In this document: one piece after another, positions 60,033 through 64,000 of the stretch
Numbering within the stretch: the stretch's first letter is position 1
Layout: each line of letters starts with the position of its first letter
NCBI GenBank assembly: GCA_026710045.1
Contig: JAPORU010000161.1
Location: 1-64,000 of the forward strand
DNA: 64,000 nt
Direction: 5' to 3'
DNA from: Aestuariivita sp.
GTDB taxonomy: Bacteria > Pseudomonadota > Alphaproteobacteria > Rhodobacterales > Rhodobacteraceae
Position numbers and translations under genes: made by a program
The notes under the pieces: model-generated
The model's database searches: none
What the model was told of the DNA's origin: nothing
Seen by the model: the letters and a program-made list of their open reading frames with translations, nothing else

Positions 60033-60890
60033 TTATGAATCAACGCAGATCACAGGCGGCTTTTCGACACCAAACACACTTTCAACAAATGAAAATGCAT
60101 CTGTTAACTCGGTAATAACCGAGTCAACGCCAATCTCTCGAATAGTTTCCGCATGACTGTGATTCAGGGTCCCGCCAACCATGATCTTAATGTCCGGACG
60201 TACGACACGGGCCGCGAGAATAATCCGACACAACGTATCAAGATGCCGGGTTCCCGAGACCGACAACCCCAAGAGATAAACGTCATCATCCGAAATCATC
60301 TGAATAATGTCATCATAGCCCTTGTCGATCAGGTGAATGACCTCCCATCCATTTCGACGAAACAGGTCCGTGGCTATCTCAACTCCAAGCGTATGTTGTT
60401 CACCGGGAACAGCCGAAAACAAGAACTTGGGCTTTCGACCGTGGGAGGGAGGAGGATAACGTCTCCGCAATGCATACAGCATATTGTAAATTCGCGAGGT
60501 GGCTAAGGTCACCTCCACAAAACTCAATTCGTTCGTTTCCCACTTCGCGCCCAGCTGTCGCGCTGCCTCCCCAAAATAACTCTGATAAATTCGATGGAAT
60601 GGTAAATGCGCCCGCAACAGTTGCAGCAGGAATTTATTTGCCCGAAAGGAGCGCTCGGCACATAAGACTGTGCAAAAATAGTCAATTTCGCTTGCAGGTG
60701 CACGCCAATTGTCCCTATTTCCAGCGGTCAAGCGATTCAGGACTTCGCGGGCCAGACTCTCCATGGACGGCGATGAAATCACCTGTTCAAGTGACTGCAA
60801 GACGTCCGGATGTGACCTTGTCAAACCCTCTTCCGGATCCATCATGGGACTTTGAACATCAATATAACGTTTTTCACAACATGCAGCCAT
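60033..60890 (-). CDS. Cobalamin-binding regulator of the AerR/PpaA/CarH type
   Basis: This 285-residue protein combines a helical cap domain (about 70-140, with W117 in GAKWETNELSFVEV) and a Rossmann-type B12 domain (about 153-275). The B12 domain carries GEQHTLG (H166 as the lower-axial cobalt ligand position) and VGGT near the C terminus. This is the architecture of B12 photosensory and regulatory proteins such as AerR/PpaA and the sensory half of CarH. There is no MerR-type DNA-binding domain, so it would act on a partner. It is divergent from ispH across 175 bases. I see no photosynthesis genes in the window. Which process it controls is unknown. Confidence 0.83.
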   Translation of the reverse strand: MAACCEKRYIDVQSPMMDPEEGLTRSHPDVLQSLEQVISSPSMESLAREVLNRLTAGNRDNWRAPASEIDYFCTVLCAERSFRANKFLLQLLRAHLPFHRIYQSYFGEAARQLGAKWETNELSFVEVTLATSRIYNMLYALRRRYPPPSHGRKPKFLFSAVPGEQHTLGVEIATDLFRRNGWEVIHLIDKGYDDIIQMISDDDVYLLGLSVSGTRHLDTLCRIILAARVVRPDIKIMVGGTLNHSHAETIREIGVDSVITELTDAFSFVESVFGVEKPPVICVDS

Positions 60891-60944
60891 TCTCGAAAAT
60901 ACACAATCGATTGTATTGATTTTTTAGGATTATTCCAATATCTT

Positions 60945-60961
60945 TTGATCAACATTGATCA
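60945..60961. promoter_or_regulatory. Paired TTGATCA motif between the B12 regulator and ispH
   Basis: TTGATCA occurs twice with a period of exactly 10 bp (60945-60951 and 60955-60961), so two TGATCA palindromes lie on the same helical face. They lie in the divergent region 55-70 bases from the first gene start and about 105 from ispH. This looks like a double operator but could be chance. Confidence 0.35.
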
Positions 60962-61065
60962 TATGAGTGAACGGCCTTGTTTTTGGGAAAAGCAAGACAT
61001 TCTTGCGACATCCACCGATATCATAAATATCACTCTATTTGTCGTAAATGGAACGGAATAGTCCA

Positions 61066-62034
61066 ATGAGCAAATCACCTCTGACCCTGTATCTCGCTGC
61101 GCCACGTGGCTTTTGTGCCGGGGTCGACCGCGCAATCAAGATTGTTGAGTTGGCTCTCGAAAAATGGGGTGCACCTGTCTATGTACGCCACGAGATCGTC
61201 CATAACAAACATGTGGTGGACGGACTCCGGAACAAGGGCGCGGTGTTTGTCAAAGAACTGGAAGAATGCCCGGATGATCGCCCGGTTATTTTTTCAGCAC
61301 ATGGCGTACCCAAGTCTGTACCGAGTGAGGCAACCGCCCGGCAGATGGTTTTTGTTGATGCCACCTGCCCGCTCGTTTCGAAGGTGCACATTGAGACCCA
61401 ACGCTACTACGAGCAAGGATTACAGATGATCATGATCGGACATAACGGCCATCCCGAGACGATCGGAACGATGGGTCAGTTGCCCGACGGTGAAGTATTG
61501 CTTGTCGAAACCGTTGAGGACATCGAAACAGTCGACGTCCGTGATCCGCAAAAGCTTGCATACGTTACTCAAACGACTCTCTCGGTTGACGACACATCGG
61601 ATCTCGTTGCCGCATTGCAAAAACGCTTCCCCGACATTATCGGACCTCACAAGGAGGATATTTGTTATGCGACAACCAATCGGCAAGAAGCTGTGAAAGC
61701 AATCGCGAAGAAGGCCAATGCTCTCATTGTCATCGGCGCATCAAATTCCTCGAATTCCCAACGACTCGTCGAAGTCGGAATTCGCGGAGGCTGCCATTTT
61801 GCCCAGTTGGTACCAAATGCGAGCGAAATCAACTGGGGCGCACTGAACGAGATGGAATCAGTTGGCGTGACCGCGGGAGCCTCAGCACCCGAAGAACTCG
61901 TACAAGGTGTCATTGAGGCATTTTGCGATCGGTTTCATGTGACCATTGAGACCATTGAGACCATCAAGGAAAATGTTGAATTCAAGGTACCGCGCATTCT
62001 ACGACACACATCAACGGACGCGGCGGCCGTATGA
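61066..62034 (+). CDS. ispH: 4-hydroxy-3-methylbut-2-enyl diphosphate reductase
   Basis: IspH performs the last step of the MEP isoprenoid pathway, making IPP and DMAPP with a [4Fe-4S] cluster. The three cluster cysteines are visible in GFCAG, DATCP and [10 protein letters not shown]. The Glu and His of HNKHVVDGL and SAHGVP are present. From the ATG at 61066 it has 322 residues; an ATG six codons earlier is possible. Near the C terminus a short 9-bp tandem repeat adds a TIETIETIK run before KVPRIL. It is followed after 34 bases by a methyltransferase gene. Confidence 0.96.
   Translation: MSKSPLTLYLAAPRGFCAGVDRAIKIVELALEKWGAPVYVRHEIVHNKHVVDGLRNKGAVFVKELEECPDDRPVIFSAHGVPKSVPSEATARQMVFVDATCPLVSKVHIETQRYYEQGLQMIMIGHNGHPETIGTMGQLPDGEVLLVETVEDIETVDVRDPQKLAYVTQTTLSVDDTSDLVAALQKRFPDIIGPHKEDICYATTNRQEAVKAIAKKANALIVIGASNSSNSQRLVEVGIRGGCHFAQLVPNASEINWGALNEMESVGVTAGASAPEELVQGVIEAFCDRFHVTIETIETIKENVEFKVPRILRHTSTDAAAV
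61941..61967 (+). repeat. Three 9-bp repeats within ispH
   Basis: GACCATTGA, GACCATTGA and GACCATCAA follow one another, encoding TIE-TIE-TIK. It is an in-frame minisatellite-like expansion in a solvent-exposed region. Confidence 0.7.
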
Positions 62035-62068
62035 CATCCACCAAGCTATTCAACTATGATAATTGCAT

Positions 62069-62662
62069 ATGAGCGATCTGGAAACGATCGCTGTTTATAA
62101 TGAGAAAGTGAAGGATTACGTCCGTTCTCTGGCCCCATTTGCGTCAAAGGATCCCCTGATTGATGAATTTATTGCCGTGTGCCCAAGAAATGGGCGCGTT
62201 CTGGATTTAGGATCAGGACCTGGAGCTTACGCTGAAAGAATGGCAACGTCAGGTTTATACGTTGACGCCGTCGACGCCTCTTCCGAAATGATCCGTCACG
62301 TCCCAATACATCCGCGCATTCGCACCCAAGTCGCCACCTTTGACGCGATATCCGCCCACAGTATCTATGACGGCGTATGGGCCTACTTCAGTCTTCTGCA
62401 CGCATCCCGAGCAGCATTTGAGCGGCATCTCCATGCGATTCAGTCCGCGCTCAAACCCAAAGCCGTATTTTTTCTCGCCATGAAAGTGGGTCAAGGACAT
62501 CGACGAGATACTCTCGGGCGATATTACGAATACTATGCGCCTGACGAACTCAAATGTTCACTCACGGCAGCCGGTCTCGCACCACGGCGCCGTTGGACAG
62601 GGGTATCTGTTGGACTCTCAGGTGAGTCCGATCACTGGATTGCACTTGAATCCTATGCTTGA
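62069..62662 (+). CDS. Class I SAM-dependent methyltransferase
   Basis: This 197-residue protein has the Rossmann methyltransferase core. Motif I is [15 protein letters not shown] (about 47-61), the acidic residue of motif II is in [10 protein letters not shown], and motif IV follows around VWAYFSLLH. The substrate is unknown; it resembles small Methyltransf_11/25 proteins. The ATG at 62069 is chosen over the TTG two codons earlier. It overlaps the rnhA start by 8 bases, so coexpression with ispH and rnhA is likely. Confidence 0.88.
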   Translation: MSDLETIAVYNEKVKDYVRSLAPFASKDPLIDEFIAVCPRNGRVLDLGSGPGAYAERMATSGLYVDAVDASSEMIRHVPIHPRIRTQVATFDAISAHSIYDGVWAYFSLLHASRAAFERHLHAIQSALKPKAVFFLAMKVGQGHRRDTLGRYYEYYAPDELKCSLTAAGLAPRRRWTGVSVGLSGESDHWIALESYA

Positions 62663-63131
62663 ATTCCACGCCTATACCGATGGGGCCTGTTCCGGAAATC
62701 CGGGATGCGGAGGTTGGGGCGTTGTTTTGCTCGCACAAGACGGCAACACACTAATTAAGGAACGCGAAATCTCCGGGGGTGCACCGCATACAACAAACAA
62801 TCGCATGGAGCTCTTGGCCGCCATCACGGCGCTAGAGGCTCTGTCGAAGCCAGTTCAGATAACCGTTTATACCGACAGCACATATGTCAAGAACGGGGTC
62901 AATTCGTGGATGCAAAAATGGAAAGCCAATGGCTGGAAAACAGCCACAAAGTCTCCTGTAAAGAACCAAGATTTATGGAAGCGTTTAGACGTGGCCCGAA
63001 CCAAGCATAAGGTCACCTGGAAGTGGATTAAGGGTCACGCCGGTCATTCGGGAAATGAACGGGCCGATCGGTTGGCCCGGTCTGGAATGCAACCCTTCAA
63101 GGAAAAGACGTCCATCGACATCATGGGGTAA
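62655..63131 (+). CDS. rnhA: Ribonuclease HI
   Basis: RNase HI degrades RNA in RNA-DNA hybrids. From the ATG at 62655 ([17 protein letters not shown]) it has 158 residues. The catalytic residues D9, E52, D74 and D138 are all present, with H128 in the flexible GHAGH loop. The frame stays open upstream inside the methyltransferase gene but that part is unconserved. The start overlaps the methyltransferase stop by 8 bases. Confidence 0.96.
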   Translation: MLEFHAYTDGACSGNPGCGGWGVVLLAQDGNTLIKEREISGGAPHTTNNRMELLAAITALEALSKPVQITVYTDSTYVKNGVNSWMQKWKANGWKTATKSPVKNQDLWKRLDVARTKHKVTWKWIKGHAGHSGNERADRLARSGMQPFKEKTSIDIMG

Positions 63132-63985
63132 GCAAACCTGGCCTCAATACTCAACCATATCCATTTCCAGGTAAAGATTACCTTCAATATGTCCGTGTGC
63201 CGGATCTCATCTTGCGTGAAGAAATGACTGTCAAGTCTACCAGGCCCAAGGCCCAAAGAGTCCGCCAAGGAAGCATTGAGTCCCATTCCTCATTGTCTGA
63301 AAATGATCAATCACCCGACATTAGATTTTTTGAGATGCTTGTGTGTAGATCAACGCGTCCGTATTTCAAGTTCCCGAATCCAAGCCTTGTCCCGAATCCG
63401 TTTCAGGCCGTTCGTGATGACGACGTCAAGCAACGCCGGTTTGCGGGCACGGCGTCCAATATTCCAAGACGCTTATCAAACTGTCCGGTTTGGTGCGGAA
63501 CGTGACCAGCAGGTCCGTCCATGTTTGCACACTCTCTCAATCCCACGGAACAGGACCAGGAAACCCTTCGCCCCATCAACCATCTGGACTGCCTGAACCG
63601 GAAGATCACCCGCTTCATGATCCCAAACTCATGATGTCTGTAAAGAATAACCGACGACAACTGCCGGACCCGAAATGCTTCACCCAAGGCAATCAAAGAG
63701 TTGAATTCGGCGACAGAATCAAACGACGAGACAAAACTGCATGACAGGACTGTCACCCACTTTCCAGAAGAAACCAATGTAATCCGCAATAACATTTATG
63801 GATGACGAGATTTGCCTTCTTCGTTGCACTACAGCAATACAAATTAACCATTAATTTATCAATATAATAAAAAATTCGATAATTTAATATTATATTGTGT
63901 TAATTTGATATTAGCATGTTTCAGAAAATCACGATTTTCTATGTGACACCCCGCGCACGGTGCGCGGTCTTATGGGAGGAAATCT
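63132..63985. other. Long intergenic stretch with AT-rich promoter region
   Basis: About 850 bases follow rnhA. The first 700 hold short frames on both strands (63197-63505 plus, 63403-63795 minus) that I cannot match to any family. A decayed gene is possible. From about 63835 to 63920 the composition changes sharply to A and T, which suggests a strong promoter/UP region for the gene starting at 63986. Confidence 0.5.
63923..63967 (+). promoter_or_regulatory. Two adjacent leader hairpins before the last gene
   Basis: AGAAAATC (63923-63930) pairs with GATTTTCT (63933-63940). Ten bases later CCGCGCA (63951-63957) pairs with TGCGCGG (63961-63967) with a CGG loop. Both are perfect. They lie between the AT-rich region and the ribosome-binding site, so they are probably in the 5' leader. 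No U-run follows the second hairpin. mRNA stabilisation or an operator are the likely uses. Confidence 0.5.
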
Positions 63986-64000
63986 ATGACCTTTATGCGT
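63986..64000 (+). CDS. Start of a gene cut by the window end
   Basis: ATG ACC TTT ATG CGT begins 6 bases after an excellent ribosome-binding site (GGGAGGA at 63974-63980). Only five codons (MTFMR) are visible, so the product cannot be named. The strong SD, AT-rich upstream region and leader hairpins suggest a highly expressed or tightly regulated gene. Confidence 0.6.

Overview
The window looks like chromosomal DNA of a free-living, heterotrophic alphaproteobacterium of middling GC. This is inferred from class-typical small families (DUF2065, DUF2842, DUF1285, DUF1491, zf-CHCC), from the order rpoZ-spoT-DUF2062-pdxJ-acpS-lepB-rnc-era-recO on one strand, and from the rpsT-dnaA pair. I cannot name a genus. 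By my own rough addition the recognised genes cover about 87% of the window. I see no tRNA, rRNA, CRISPR array or prophage.

Left part (1-14 kb). The window opens inside an IS630-type transposase. It is followed on the minus strand by a [2Fe-2S] ferredoxin, then a membrane quality-control block (hflK, hflC, DUF2065, a DegP/DegQ protease) and glutathione reductase. Next is a compact six-gene set coxM-coxS-coxL-coxD-coxE-xdhC. The large subunit carries AYRCSFR, the signature of true (form I) aerobic CO dehydrogenase, so CO oxidation as an energy supplement is a reasonable inference.

Middle-left (14.7-20 kb). A plus-strand operon encodes a complete TRAP transporter (SBP, small and large membrane subunits), a metal-dependent cyclase/amidohydrolase, a BKACE-type beta-keto acid cleavage enzyme (DUF849) and an OsmC-like protein. 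It reads as an import-and-degrade pathway for an unknown carboxylate and is the best candidate here for undescribed metabolism.

Centre (20-47 kb). Mostly core metabolism and information processing: rpiA, a GST, sdaA, a DMT exporter, thiamine pyrophosphokinase, purA, secG, pyrG, rpsT, dnaA, polA, gpmI and ctpA. An Rpn-type nuclease lies between pyrG and rpsT. A four-gene MoxR/DUF58/BatA-like/VWA membrane operon follows dnaA on the opposite strand.

Right part (47.6-64 kb). The long minus-strand rpoZ-to-recO operon contains an unusual alpha/beta-hydrolase fused to a multi-pass membrane domain. It is followed by a double SnoaL-like protein, folK, a B12-binding regulator of the AerR/PpaA/CarH type divergent from ispH, a methyltransferase and rnhA. 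The last bases are an AT-rich leader with two hairpins and a strong ribosome-binding site in front of a gene cut by the window end.
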